Part shown: one piece after another, positions 1 to 7,861 of the stretch
Numbering within the stretch: position 1 is the first letter of the stretch
Layout: every line of letters starts with the position of its first letter
DNA from: Gammaproteobacteria bacterium
GTDB lineage: Bacteria > Pseudomonadota > Gammaproteobacteria > Pseudomonadales > Azotimanducaceae
Assembly (NCBI GenBank): GCA_028821035.1
Contig: JAPPHP010000409.1
Location: 1-16,681 of the forward strand
DNA length: 16,681 nt
Direction: 5' to 3'
Notes under the pieces: generated by a model
Told to the model about the DNA's origin: nothing
Seen by the model: the letters and a program-made list of their open reading frames with translations, nothing else
Database searches by the model: none
Made by a program: the position numbers and the translations under genes

Positions 1-70
1 CGACACCGTGCGCATGCTCGAAGGCCGCATCGACCGCTTCGAGGCGCTCGTCGCGGATTGCATGAGATGA
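1..70 (+). CDS. 3' end of an unidentified upstream gene (partial)
   Basis: Frame 2 is open from the left edge to a TGA at 68-70 and encodes about 22 residues ending ADCMR. The visible tail (MLEGRIDRFEALV) has heptad-like spacing of hydrophobic residues and is probably helical or coiled-coil. This is too short to assign a family. The reason to call it a real gene end is the stop codon, which overlaps the ATG of the next gene in an ATGA arrangement, typical of translationally coupled bacterial genes. No function is proposed. Confidence 0.5.
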   Translation, partial: DTVRMLEGRIDRFEALVADCMR

Positions 71-792
71 GGGTCATGGTCCTGCAGCACGTCGACGTCG
101 AACATCCGGGCACGTTCCGGGACTTCTTTCGCGAGGACGGGGTGCGCTGGGACGTGGCGCATCTCGACTGCGGCGATCGGATACCAGACCTTGCTCCCTA
201 CGACTGCATGCTCGTCATGGGTGGGCCGCAGGACGTCTGGGAGGAGGACCGTTACCCGTGGCTGGCGCCGGAGAAGGCGGCCATCCGGGAGTTCGTATCG
301 GAACTGCGCCGGCCGTTCCTGGGCATCTGCCTCGGCCATCAGCTTCTGGCGGCCGCGCTCGGAGGCGTCGTGGAACCGGGCACCCCCGAGGTAGGGATCA
401 TGACCGTCGAACGGACGCCGGAGGGGAGCTCCGACCCGCTGCTGCATGGCTTGCCGGATCCGGCCACGGTGCTGCAGTGGCACGGGGCGGAAGTGACGCG
501 TCTACCGGAGGATGCCACGCTCCTGGCCAGCTCCCGCGCGTGTCCGATACAGGCATTCCGCGTGGGGTCCCTGGCGTACGGGCTGCAGTATCACGTCGAG
601 ATCGGGGCCGGGACGGTCGACGAGTGGGGCGCGATTCCGGCCTACGCGGAGTCGTTGCGCAGGGCGATGGGGGACGACGCGCTCGCGTGCCTGCGGCGCG
701 ACGTGGGGGAGCGGACGGCGGCGTTCCGCGAGGATGCGCGCAGGTTGTATGACAACCTGCGCGCCCTCGTCGGGTCGGTCAGAGCAGGCTGA
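67..792 (+). CDS. class I glutamine amidotransferase-like protein (GuaA N-domain type)
   Basis: The 241-residue product is a stand-alone class I glutamine amidotransferase domain, the type that hydrolyses glutamine through a Cys-His-Glu triad. The nucleophile elbow GICLGHQ places Cys88, and YHVE near the C-terminal side places His176 and Glu178. The upstream MGGPQDVWEED segment is typical of the GMP-synthase-like subgroup (COG0518). No synthetase domain is attached, so the ammonia acceptor is unknown; many such proteins are annotated only as GMP synthase-like, and some act as gamma-glutamyl peptide hydrolases. I chose the ATG at 67 because it overlaps the upstream stop (ATGA). An in-frame TTG at 58 and an ATG at 76 are alternatives. 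The 3' end overlaps the convergent receptor gene by 14 bases. Confidence 0.9.
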   Translation: MRVMVLQHVDVEHPGTFRDFFREDGVRWDVAHLDCGDRIPDLAPYDCMLVMGGPQDVWEEDRYPWLAPEKAAIREFVSELRRPFLGICLGHQLLAAALGGVVEPGTPEVGIMTVERTPEGSSDPLLHGLPDPATVLQWHGAEVTRLPEDATLLASSRACPIQAFRVGSLAYGLQYHVEIGAGTVDEWGAIPAYAESLRRAMGDDALACLRRDVGERTAAFREDARRLYDNLRALVGSVRAG

Positions 793-3091
793 CCCTGATC
801 GTCACCCCGGCCGTCCGCGGCGGGTTCACGAAGGTGTGCCAGCTGCCGCCCTGGAATACCGAGTCGAACACCAGGAAGTTGGTCGTCTTGTCGGTGAGGT
901 TCCTTCCCCAGATGACCGCCTCGTAGCGTCCGTCGCTGCTGCGCACGCCGAACTGCGCGTTCAGCAGGTTCATGGCCGCGCGGACCTTCTCGGGGTCGAG
1001 GTCGGAACCGGTGTTGGCTTCGCCGATGTGCGACCAGTTGGCGTTCAGCAGGAAGCGCCAGTCCGTGTTCGGAATGTCACGCTCGACGAAGACCGACATG
1101 CTGCTCTGCCACAGCGGCGACTGCGTCACGCGCTTGCCCTCGAGGTGGGCGTTGGCCGCTACGAGGTTGTCGTCGTAGCGTGCGTCGGCATAGGTGAACC
1201 CGGCGGTCAGGAAGACGCCGCCGCCGAGCGCCAGCATGGACTCCATCTCGACGCCCTGGGAGACGACCTCCTTCACGTTGCCGACGGTGAAGCCGAGACC
1301 GGTGAAGGTGTTGAGCTGGAACTGGTCGAACTTCGTGTGGAAGAGGGCGGTGTTCACCGTCAACCGGCCGTCGAGGCCGCGGGCCTTCACGCCCAGTTCG
1401 AACGAATCCGACGTCTCGGGATCGAACCGGCTCTGGTCTACCGGGTTGCCGTTTTCGTCCCGGAAGCCCACCGCCTCCTGGTCGAGGTTGAAGCCGCCGG
1501 CCTTGTAACCGCGGCTGTAGCTCCCATACAGGTTGACCTCTTCGGTGATCGCCAGGGCGCCCTTCAGCGTGCCGGTGACCTCGCTCTCGTCCTCCTTGTT
1601 GTTGTAGCTCAGGTTGTCGCAGAGCGAGGCGATGGGGACGATCCCGCAGAACGGGTCGGAGACGGACTCTCCGAAAGGTGCGCCGTTGATGATGGCGCCC
1701 GCGTCCTTCTCCTCCGTCGAGTAACGCAACCCCAGCGTCACGTCGAAGCGCTCGGTGGCATGCCACACGTTGTGCGTGAAGGCGGACCAGCCTTCCGTGT
1801 CCGAAAAGAAGAGGGCGTCGTAGCCCTGGCCCGGAACGCCGCGCCCGGCTGGGTCGCCCATGACCACCGCGGCGAGCGGCGGGGCGCCGAACAGCGTGGC
1901 GAGATAGGTGCCCCCGTCGTTCGAGAACACGATGTACTCGTCGGATTCGAGTTCCTCCGTGTACATGTATGCCCCGACCAGCCAGGAGACGTTGTCCGTC
2001 TCGCCGTAGAGCTGGACCTCCTGGGAGATGTTCTCGAAGGACTCGTCCGTATCCTGGGGATGGAGGATGTCGGCGCTGGTGAAGTCGATGTCCTGGCCGC
2101 GGGCGACCTCGTAGTCGCGCCGCGCGGTGACGGAGCGGAACGAGACGCCGTTGTCCGCCTCCCACAGGACGTCCACGGACAGGCCCTGGTCCCGGACGAT
2201 CTCGTAGGGCTCGTAGTTCACGCCGACCCGGACGCTGCTGTCGACCTCGAACGGGGTGATGTCGCCACCCAGGGCGGCCACGACGGGGCTCGTCGGCCCG
2301 GGAATCCAGAACGCCGCGGGGCAGCACGTTTCGTCGCGTTCGGTGCGGTCGCCGATGATGCGGACCTCGACGTCGTCGCTGGGTGTCCAGAGGAGCTGCA
2401 GGCGCACGTTGTGCCGGTCGCGGTCGTCGTAGGCGTCGCCCGTGTCGATGTTCTCGTAGAAGCCGTCGCGCTGGCGGTAGGCATAGGTGACCCGCGCCGC
2501 CAGGACGTCCTCGGAGAGGATGCCGTTGCCGACCACGGCCATCTCGCCCGAGTTGAAGTCGCCGGCGCCCAGCGTCAGGTCGAGCGTGTTCTCGAACTCG
2601 GGCTTGCGCGTGATGATGTTGACCGCCCCGGCGACGGTGTTCTTGCCGAACAGCGTGCCCTGGGGGCCGCGCAGGATCTCGACCCGGTCGATGTCGATCA
2701 GGTCATTGAAGGCGAGGCCGGCCCGTGACCGGTAGATGCCGTCGATGAACGTGCCGACCGCGGCTTCGAGACCGGGGTTGTTGCCCGTGGTGCCGACGCC
2801 CCGGATACGCAGCGTGCCTCCGTTGGAAGTGCTGTTGGAACCGTAGACGGCGATGGACGGCGCCACCTCCGCGAGTCCGTAGAGGTCTTCGACGCCCCGG
2901 GCGACGAGGTCCTCCCCGGCGAATGCCGATACGGCGATCGGCACGTCCTGGACGGACTCCTCGCGCTTTGTCGCGGTGACGATGACTTCCTCGATGATGT
3001 CTGCCCCGGCCTCCCCGGCGTCTTCACCGAATGCCGCCTGCGGCAGGGCGAAGGCGATCAGGCCGGCCAGGCCTGCTTTCACGTACTTCAT
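779..3091 (-). CDS. TonB-dependent outer-membrane receptor
   Basis: The 770-residue product is a TonB-dependent outer-membrane transporter that imports a ligand such as a siderophore, cofactor or oligomer using TonB-ExbBD energy. A signal peptide (residues 1-22, MKYVK then a hydrophobic core ending QAAFG) precedes a TonB-box-like EEVIVTATKRE (34-44). The plug domain (about 45-165) carries RIRGVG, FIDGIYRSR and the hallmark VEILRGPQGTLFGKNTVAGA (137-156). The remainder is a beta-barrel rich in alternating aromatics. The frame extends 33 codons further upstream, but I chose the ATG at 3089-3091 because it begins the signal peptide and has GGAGAG six bases before it. The chain ends in Leu-Leu rather than the usual terminal aromatic. 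The substrate cannot be told from sequence; the closest resemblance is to the broad iron-complex receptor group of environmental proteobacteria. Confidence 0.96.
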   Translation of the reverse strand: MKYVKAGLAGLIAFALPQAAFGEDAGEAGADIIEEVIVTATKREESVQDVPIAVSAFAGEDLVARGVEDLYGLAEVAPSIAVYGSNSTSNGGTLRIRGVGTTGNNPGLEAAVGTFIDGIYRSRAGLAFNDLIDIDRVEILRGPQGTLFGKNTVAGAVNIITRKPEFENTLDLTLGAGDFNSGEMAVVGNGILSEDVLAARVTYAYRQRDGFYENIDTGDAYDDRDRHNVRLQLLWTPSDDVEVRIIGDRTERDETCCPAAFWIPGPTSPVVAALGGDITPFEVDSSVRVGVNYEPYEIVRDQGLSVDVLWEADNGVSFRSVTARRDYEVARGQDIDFTSADILHPQDTDESFENISQEVQLYGETDNVSWLVGAYMYTEELESDEYIVFSNDGGTYLATLFGAPPLAAVVMGDPAGRGVPGQGYDALFFSDTEGWSAFTHNVWHATERFDVTLGLRYSTEEKDAGAIINGAPFGESVSDPFCGIVPIASLCDNLSYNNKEDESEVTGTLKGALAITEEVNLYGSYSRGYKAGGFNLDQEAVGFRDENGNPVDQSRFDPETSDSFELGVKARGLDGRLTVNTALFHTKFDQFQLNTFTGLGFTVGNVKEVVSQGVEMESMLALGGGVFLTAGFTYADARYDDNLVAANAHLEGKRVTQSPLWQSSMSVFVERDIPNTDWRFLLNANWSHIGEANTGSDLDPEKVRAAMNLLNAQFGVRSSDGRYEAVIWGRNLTDKTTNFLVFDSVFQGGSWHTFVNPPRTAGVTIRVSLL

Positions 3092-3097
3092 GTGTTG

Positions 3098-3103
3098 CTC
3101 TCC
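3098..3103 (-). promoter_or_regulatory. ribosome binding site of the TonB-dependent receptor
   Basis: On the minus strand GGAGAG lies six bases before the ATG at 3089-3091. It decides the start in favour of the signal-peptide methionine over the 33-codon upstream extension. Confidence 0.75.
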
Positions 3104-3220
3104 ATAAGCAATGTGGGGTGGCCGCGACCGGCGCGGTATCACCCCGTGTTCACCATGCGAACGATAGGACGATCGGGCCGCAAGCGCCACCCGAAATTAC
3201 GCTGTTCCTCGTTGCGTATT

Positions 3221-3239
3221 GGGGCCCATGGCCGGCCCC
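3221..3239. repeat. short inverted repeat downstream of the RND-GlnE frame
   Basis: GGGGCC and GGCCCC form a perfect 6-base stem around a 7-base loop, about 35 bases past the stop of the RND-GlnE frame and about 130 bases before the receptor start. There is no T-run after it on either strand, so it is at most a weak or Rho-assisted terminator. The rest of the 182-base gap (3092-3273) holds the receptor's RBS and the repeat at 3253-3284. I found no convincing sigma-70 promoter in it. Confidence 0.35.
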
Positions 3240-3252
3240 TGCCGACATCCCG

Positions 3253-3284
3253 CGGGCGACCGCAAGGGCGTCCCTACAGCGACC
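3253..3284 (+). repeat. REP-like dispersed dyad repeat, copy A
   Basis: This 32-base element, with core GGGCGACCGCAAGGGCGTCC, matches copy B at 11643-11675 in about 27 of 33 positions when B is read on the opposite strand. Both read CGGGCG(A/G)CC(G/A)CAAGGGC, then CCCTACA, then CGACC. The arms (GGGCGACC and GGCGTCCC) pair imperfectly in this copy. It contains the TAG stop of the RND-GlnE frame (3274-3276), so the last codons of that gene run into the repeat. Confidence 0.6.
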
Positions 3285-4510
3285 AGAGCGCGTCCAGGTG
3301 CGCCGCGCTGCGCCGGGCCGTTGCGAGGATCCTGCGTGACGCTTCGTCGAGACTCTCCACGCCGCATGTTTCCGCGACGATGACCTGCTGCTCCGCGGTC
3401 GCCGTCTCGGGATCGAAGTCGCCGGCGCAGGTCATGCGGAAGTAGCCGTCGAGGTTCTGCCAGAGCACCGCGGCGTCGACGAGGTCCCGGGCGGTGTCGG
3501 CGCTGAGCAGGCCGCGCTCTCGCGCGGTCTCGAACGTCTCGGACAGCGTCGCGACTCCGGTCGCCGGGGCAGCCCCGGTGAGCTGCGGGAACTCCGCGGC
3601 GAGCTGGACATCCTCGAGCCCGCCCTCGAGGTGCGTCACGCGCCAGGGTTCGTCACGACTGCGCGCCTCGTGCCGCACTCCGGCGATGTCCGCGACGATC
3701 AGGCCGGCGTCATGGGACCGCGAGAGGACGGACTGCCGCAGGGCTTCGATGTCGTCTTCGAGGCCGCCCTGCGCAACGACCACGCGGGCGTCGGTCAGCA
3801 TCCGGAGGTCGGCCGGCGGACTCGCGTCCGCGAAGTGACGTTGGAGGCCCTGCAAGGAGCATGCGCTCCGCCCCTGACCGCCGTTGAGGGCATATGCCGG
3901 CGTAGCCTCGTACAGGATGTCCTCCGGAGAGAGGTTGCGGATGAGCAGCAGGAGTCGCCGCAACAGCTGCTCGTGCCAGTCCTCCGGGGTCAGGCTCGTC
4001 GCTCCGGGCGATACCGGGTCGTGGTCGTACACGAACAGCAGTGGGAGCGCCGCGCCGGCGCCGAGTTCGCGCCGGCCGGCGGCGCCCAGCGCGACGAGCG
4101 CCACCCGCCCGTTCGGCATGTCCCCGTGCTCGGCCGCGAACTCCCGCGTGCCGGTGTGTACCAGCGCCTCGATGCACGTAAAGACGATGTCGGTCAGCGG
4201 CCGCGACGCATCGACGGCCGGCATCGCGCCGCGCGCCATGTGGGCGCCGAGCTGAAACGTGCGCTGTTCGGCCCAGGTCCTCGCCTCGCCCACGAGATCG
4301 TCGCTCGTGGGGGCCAGGGCGGCGACGGCGCCGAACTGGGTGCGCATTTCCGCGGCGTCGAATTCCCGCTGGTAGTAGACGCGCACGAGCCCCCGCCGGG
4401 CGACCCGCTCCTCCTCCGGGTCGAGGCCGAGATCCGCGGGGAGCTGCAGGTCGGTGAACTCCTGTGCGCGCAGGCTCTCCTGCACGTAGGGATAGCGCGT
4501 CATCCACGTC
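3274..4510 (-). other. GlnE-like (glutamine synthetase adenylyltransferase) C-terminal domain, catalytic residues lost
   Basis: From RYPYVQESL (about 4497) to the stop, the fused region follows the C-terminal half of GlnE in order. RYPLLLDEL matches RYPYVQESL. The nucleotidyltransferase strand GKLGGWELGYSSDLDLIF matches GAAGRRELGAGAALPLLF. LYEVDARLRPSG matches LYEATPAYALNG. ALVRARVV matches MLTDARVV. FDIKADEGGITDIEF matches WRVTHLEGGLEDVQL, followed by the helical GLLSADTARDL segment. The GlnE comparison is from my memory of the E. coli protein. The two catalytic Asp of DLD are Ala and Pro here (codons near 4050 and 4042), and the third acidic site is also lost. Transfer of AMP is therefore not expected. 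The domain should sit in the cytoplasm after TM12. Its role is unknown; a regulatory or binding function is a guess. Confidence 0.75.
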
Positions 4511-6750
4511 GAGAGCCGCGCGGCCCCTCCGAGCATGTCCCCGACGAGGTCCGTCACCCGGCGGGTGCGGCTGCCGATGTCGTGGAGCAGCAGCCAGAAC
4601 GCCGGTACCACGAGCAGCGCCGCGACCGACGACACCAGGATGCCGAAAGCCAGCGAGATCGCCATCGGCACCAGTATCTGCGCCGCGGGGCTGTCGTTGA
4701 GCATGAGCGGCGTGAGGCCGGCGAACGTCGTCACCGTCGTGATCAGGATGGGACGGAAGCGCGAGAGCGCGGCGTTGACCAGCGCTTCGAGCATCGTGTC
4801 GCCGCCGGCGCGAAAACGGTTCACGCCGTGAATCAGCACGAGGGTCGCGTTGACGACGACGCCCGCGGCGGCGACGAAGCCGAACAGGGACGCGGCGGAG
4901 AGGCCGCGGACGAGCCCGAAGGGCTTGAGCAGCGCGTGCCCCCACACGGCGCCTACCAGGGCGAACGGCAGGACCGACATGATGATGAGCGGTTGGCTGT
5001 AGGAGCGCAGCGGCGTCGCGAGCAATGCGTAGATGCCGAGCAGGACGAACAGGAACAGCGGCCCGAGCGTGGCGGCGAGTTCCGTCTGCTCCTGGGCGCT
5101 CCTGAACCGGTAGGACACGCCCGGATAGGGCGCCACGGCGCGCTGCAGGAACCCGGCGTCCAGTTGGGCAAGCACGGCGGCGGCGGAGGTCACGGTGCGG
5201 TCGATCTCCGCGACCACCCAGGCGTAGCGGATGCCGTCGGTGCGTTCGATGGTGGAGATGCCGCGGCTGGTCTCCACCTCGGCCACCGTCGCGAATGGCA
5301 CCTCGCCCCCGGCGGGCGTGCGTACGCGCAACGCGTACAGGGACTCCAGAGAGCGGCGCTCCTGTTCCGTGTAGCGCACCATGATGCGGATGTCTTCCGG
5401 GCCGCGCTGCACCCGTTGCGCTTCCTCGCCGTAGAAGGCCTGGCGGACCTGGCGTCCGAGGTCCGAGAGGGAGATGCCGAGGGCTTCGCCGGCGGGCGTT
5501 ACCGACAGCTTCAGTTCCGTCTTGCCCGTGCTGAGCGAGTCGGCGATGTCGTAGACCCCCGGGAACTCGCCGAGCTCCGCGCGGATCGCCGCCGCCACGG
5601 CGCGCAGGTCGTCCCAGTCGTTGCCCGAGATGCGGATGTCGAGCTGGCTCGCTACCCTGGCCGTCACGAAGCTGAGTTCGACCGCGTCCGCGATGGGGCC
5701 GACGGCATCCCGCCACCTTGCGGCGACGGCGCCCGTGGTGAGAGCGCGCTGTTCGCTCGGCGTGAGCTGCACGGTGACCTCGCCGAGATGCGCCCCGGTG
5801 TCGTTCACCACGAACCCGACGCGCGAGCCGGCGGCGAAGTGACCGCCGATGCCTTCGAGGATGTGGAGCACCACCGGCTCGCCGTGCTCCTCCGCGAGTT
5901 CGCCCTGGAGCACGCGCGCGGAGTCGGCCAGCCGGCCCACCGCTCCTTCCATGGCCTTCGCGCTGGTGCCCATGGGCATCGTCAGCCGTGCGGTGACGCT
6001 GTCCCCGATACTGGGCGTGCGCAACGAGAACGGCAGGTGGCCGGCCGTCATCAGGCTCACGGCGGATGCGATCGCGCCGGCCGCGATGAGCACCGTCACG
6101 ACGCGTTCGCGGAAGGCGAGGTTTGCGAGCCGGCGGAATGGGTGCTCGATGATCCACGTGAGACCCGACTCTAACAGGACCTGCACGCGGGCGAAGGCGG
6201 AGCCGAGCCGGCCGAGCGTTCCCGAATAGTGTGCGGCCAGCACCGCGCCGGCGCCGGCCGCCGCCAGCGCGGCGCCGGAGCGTGCGTCGGGGGCGACGGC
6301 GAATGCCGCGACCACGACCACGGCGAGGAACGTCAGCCCGAAGTCGCCGAGGGGTAGACGGCCGCTGCCATGGCCGAGGTGGGCTGGCAGCACCGCCTGG
6401 CACTCGATGAGCGAGAAGACCAGGCAGCAGATGACGGTGGCCGCCATGACGCCGTATGCCTGTCCGAGCGTGCCGGTGCCGAACAGCAGGGGCAGGAACG
6501 CGACCGCGGTCGTGATGACGCCGAAGGTCACCGGCACGAGCACATGTTGGGCGCCGGCGATGGCCCCGGCGAGCTGGCCCGCGCCGCGCCGCTGCTCCAC
6601 GTAGGCGGCCTCTCCGACGACCACGGCGTCGTCGACGAGCATGCCGATCGCGAGGATGAAACCCATCACCGACAGGGAATTGATGGAAAGGCCGAACCAG
6701 TAGAGGAGAAAAATCGCGCCGAGGAACGCGATCGGGATGCCGCCGGCCAC
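3274..6750 (-). CDS. RND efflux permease, TM3 to C-terminus, fused to a GlnE-like domain (downstream part of an interrupted frame)
   Basis: This is the continuation, in the same frame, of the permease begun at 7821, after a TGA at 6751-6753. It encodes TM3-TM12 and the second porter repeat of an AcrB/HAE1-type proton-driven exporter. The TM4 motif GMLVDDAVVV holds the paired Asp of the proton relay. In TM10 the usual Lys is replaced by Asn (GVVVNATLVL), as in several HAE1 relatives. An extra hydrophobic segment (GLTFLAVVVVAAFAV) sits in the middle. The permease part ends near LLLHDIGSRTRR (about 4560-4595), and the frame then continues for about 430 residues into a soluble GlnE-like domain, annotated separately. 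A GTG (6748-6750) directly follows the stop and could in principle restart translation, but no Shine-Dalgarno is seen before it. The stop is a TAG at 3274-3276. Confidence 0.85.
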   Translation of the reverse strand: MAGGIPIAFLGAIFLLYWFGLSINSLSVMGFILAIGMLVDDAVVVGEAAYVEQRRGAGQLAGAIAGAQHVLVPVTFGVITTAVAFLPLLFGTGTLGQAYGVMAATVICCLVFSLIECQAVLPAHLGHGSGRLPLGDFGLTFLAVVVVAAFAVAPDARSGAALAAAGAGAVLAAHYSGTLGRLGSAFARVQVLLESGLTWIIEHPFRRLANLAFRERVVTVLIAAGAIASAVSLMTAGHLPFSLRTPSIGDSVTARLTMPMGTSAKAMEGAVGRLADSARVLQGELAEEHGEPVVLHILEGIGGHFAAGSRVGFVVNDTGAHLGEVTVQLTPSEQRALTTGAVAARWRDAVGPIADAVELSFVTARVASQLDIRISGNDWDDLRAVAAAIRAELGEFPGVYDIADSLSTGKTELKLSVTPAGEALGISLSDLGRQVRQAFYGEEAQRVQRGPEDIRIMVRYTEQERRSLESLYALRVRTPAGGEVPFATVAEVETSRGISTIERTDGIRYAWVVAEIDRTVTSAAAVLAQLDAGFLQRAVAPYPGVSYRFRSAQEQTELAATLGPLFLFVLLGIYALLATPLRSYSQPLIIMSVLPFALVGAVWGHALLKPFGLVRGLSAASLFGFVAAAGVVVNATLVLIHGVNRFRAGGDTMLEALVNAALSRFRPILITTVTTFAGLTPLMLNDSPAAQILVPMAISLAFGILVSSVAALLVVPAFWLLLHDIGSRTRRVTDLVGDMLGGAARLSTWMTRYPYVQESLRAQEFTDLQLPADLGLDPEEERVARRGLVRVYYQREFDAAEMRTQFGAVAALAPTSDDLVGEARTWAEQRTFQLGAHMARGAMPAVDASRPLTDIVFTCIEALVHTGTREFAAEHGDMPNGRVALVALGAAGRRELGAGAALPLLFVYDHDPVSPGATSLTPEDWHEQLLRRLLLLIRNLSPEDILYEATPAYALNGGQGRSACSLQGLQRHFADASPPADLRMLTDARVVVAQGGLEDDIEALRQSVLSRSHDAGLIVADIAGVRHEARSRDEPWRVTHLEGGLEDVQLAAEFPQLTGAAPATGVATLSETFETARERGLLSADTARDLVDAAVLWQNLDGYFRMTCAGDFDPETATAEQQVIVAETCGVESLDEASRRILATARRSAAHLDALWSL

Positions 6751-7821
6751 TCAGATCGCGAGGTGCGGCCGGAGGAACAGGGCCAGCAGGATCAGCACGA
6801 GCAGGAGACCCTGGACGCCGCTGTCGAGCAGTGCCCGCATCCGGAACGTCAGGACGACGGAGTCGTCCCGCCAGATGGTCAGCTCCACGCCTTCGGGGTA
6901 CCGCCCGGACGCGCGCGCCACGTAGTCGCTGACCGTTGCGCTGACCTCCTGCACGTCCTGGTCGCCCACCCGGGACACCTGCACGAGTGCCGCCGGCTTC
7001 CCGTCGAACCGGAGGGCCTGCCCGGTGTCCTCGAAGCCGTCGACCACCCGGGCCACGTCGCGCACGAACACCCGTGTCCCGTCCGCGCGGGTGGTCACGA
7101 CGAGGTTCTCGAGTTCGTGCCCCCAGTAGGCCTGTCCCGCCGTGCGCAGGAGGATCTCGCCCTGCTCGGTCTTGATGGAGCCCCCGGGGAGGTCGAGGGA
7201 CCGCTCCCGCACGGCGCGCGCGACGTCGTCGAAGGTCAGGTTGTTGCGGGACAGGGAGGCCTCGGAGACCTCGACCGAGATCTCGTAGGGCCGTACGTTG
7301 ATCAGGTCGGCATGCGTGACCGCCGGCAGGGCGAGGATGTCGTCCCGGACCCGGCGGCCGAGCTCCTTGAGCGTGCGTTCGTCGGTCGGGCCGGTGATCG
7401 CGACCTCGAGGACCACGTTGTTGCTCTCGGCCAGCGCGATGATGGGGCGCTCGGTCTCCTCGGGGAAGGTGTCGATGGCGTTGATCTGGTTCTCGACTTC
7501 GCCGAGTGTCTGTTGCCGGTCCGCGTCGAGGAACATCTCGATGTACACGGTGCACTTCCCCTCGACCGAGAGGGATCGGATCTCCTTGATTCCGGTGATG
7601 CCGGGCAGCCGCTCCTCGATGCGCGCGCAGACGCCCGTCTCCACTTCTTCGGGGGCTGCGCCCAGGTAAGGCACGGTCACGACGATCAGGGGGACATCGA
7701 AGTCCGGGTACGGCTTGATGGGTATGCGCCCGAGCGATGCCAGACCCGCGAAAACCGCGAAACCCATCACGAGGTTGGCCGCCACGTGGTTCGTGGCGAA
7801 CCAGGCGATCATGCCTTTCAT
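6751..7821 (-). CDS. RND efflux permease, N-terminal part (TM1, porter domain, TM2), ended by an in-frame TGA
   Basis: This 356-residue piece starts MKGMIAWFATNHVAANLVMG (TM1). It carries the RND signature KPYPDFDVPLIVVTVPYLGA followed by APEEVE, the periplasmic porter repeat, and TM2 (GVQGLLLVLILLALFLRPHLAI), where it stops at TGA 6751-6753. Relatives have a Trp in that place (LAxWVAxGIPIAF), and the frame continues intact as VAGGIPIAFLGAIF. A single TGG-to-TGA change therefore explains the break, in the cytoplasmic loop between TM2 and TM3. I chose the ATG at 7819-7821 because RND permeases usually begin this way; a GTG at 7843-7845 is an alternative without an RBS. The gene lies 40 bases after the adaptor stop, so the two probably share a transcript. 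No outer-membrane factor is present in the window. Confidence 0.85.
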   Translation of the reverse strand: MKGMIAWFATNHVAANLVMGFAVFAGLASLGRIPIKPYPDFDVPLIVVTVPYLGAAPEEVETGVCARIEERLPGITGIKEIRSLSVEGKCTVYIEMFLDADRQQTLGEVENQINAIDTFPEETERPIIALAESNNVVLEVAITGPTDERTLKELGRRVRDDILALPAVTHADLINVRPYEISVEVSEASLSRNNLTFDDVARAVRERSLDLPGGSIKTEQGEILLRTAGQAYWGHELENLVVTTRADGTRVFVRDVARVVDGFEDTGQALRFDGKPAALVQVSRVGDQDVQEVSATVSDYVARASGRYPEGVELTIWRDDSVVLTFRMRALLDSGVQGLLLVLILLALFLRPHLAI

Positions 7822-7861
7822 GGGCCCGGGAGTGCCCCCTGGCACGCGCGGCGCGCGCGGG

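Noticed and set aside
512..2728. A very long open frame on the + strand opposite the TonB-dependent receptor (with similar ones at 3631-6174, 6370-8145, 8704-11025 and 11850-14078)
   Set aside because: These are antisense frames in GC-rich DNA. Their translations are low-complexity Arg/Gly/Val/Glu-rich text without domains, while the opposite strand encodes clearly recognisable proteins.
3104..3190. 33-residue N-terminal extension of the TonB-dependent receptor
   Set aside because: It would bury the signal peptide, lacks an RBS, and a good RBS precedes the internal ATG at 3089-3091.
3092..3220. Promoter for the TonB-dependent receptor, possibly with a Fur box
   Set aside because: I looked for -35/-10 pairs and a Fur-like palindrome in both orientations and saw nothing better than chance, so none is reported.
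3274..4510. GlnE-like tail as an active glutamine synthetase adenylyltransferase (glnE)
   Set aside because: The paired catalytic aspartates and the third acidic site are absent, and the N-terminal deadenylylase half is replaced by the permease, so a glnE label would be wrong.
6751..6753. TGA read as Trp or selenocysteine (alternative code)
   Set aside because: Several intact genes here end in TGA (790-792; 779-781 minus; 15217-15219 minus), TGG is used freely for Trp, and there is no SECIS-like hairpin evident just downstream. A point mutation or sequence error is simpler.
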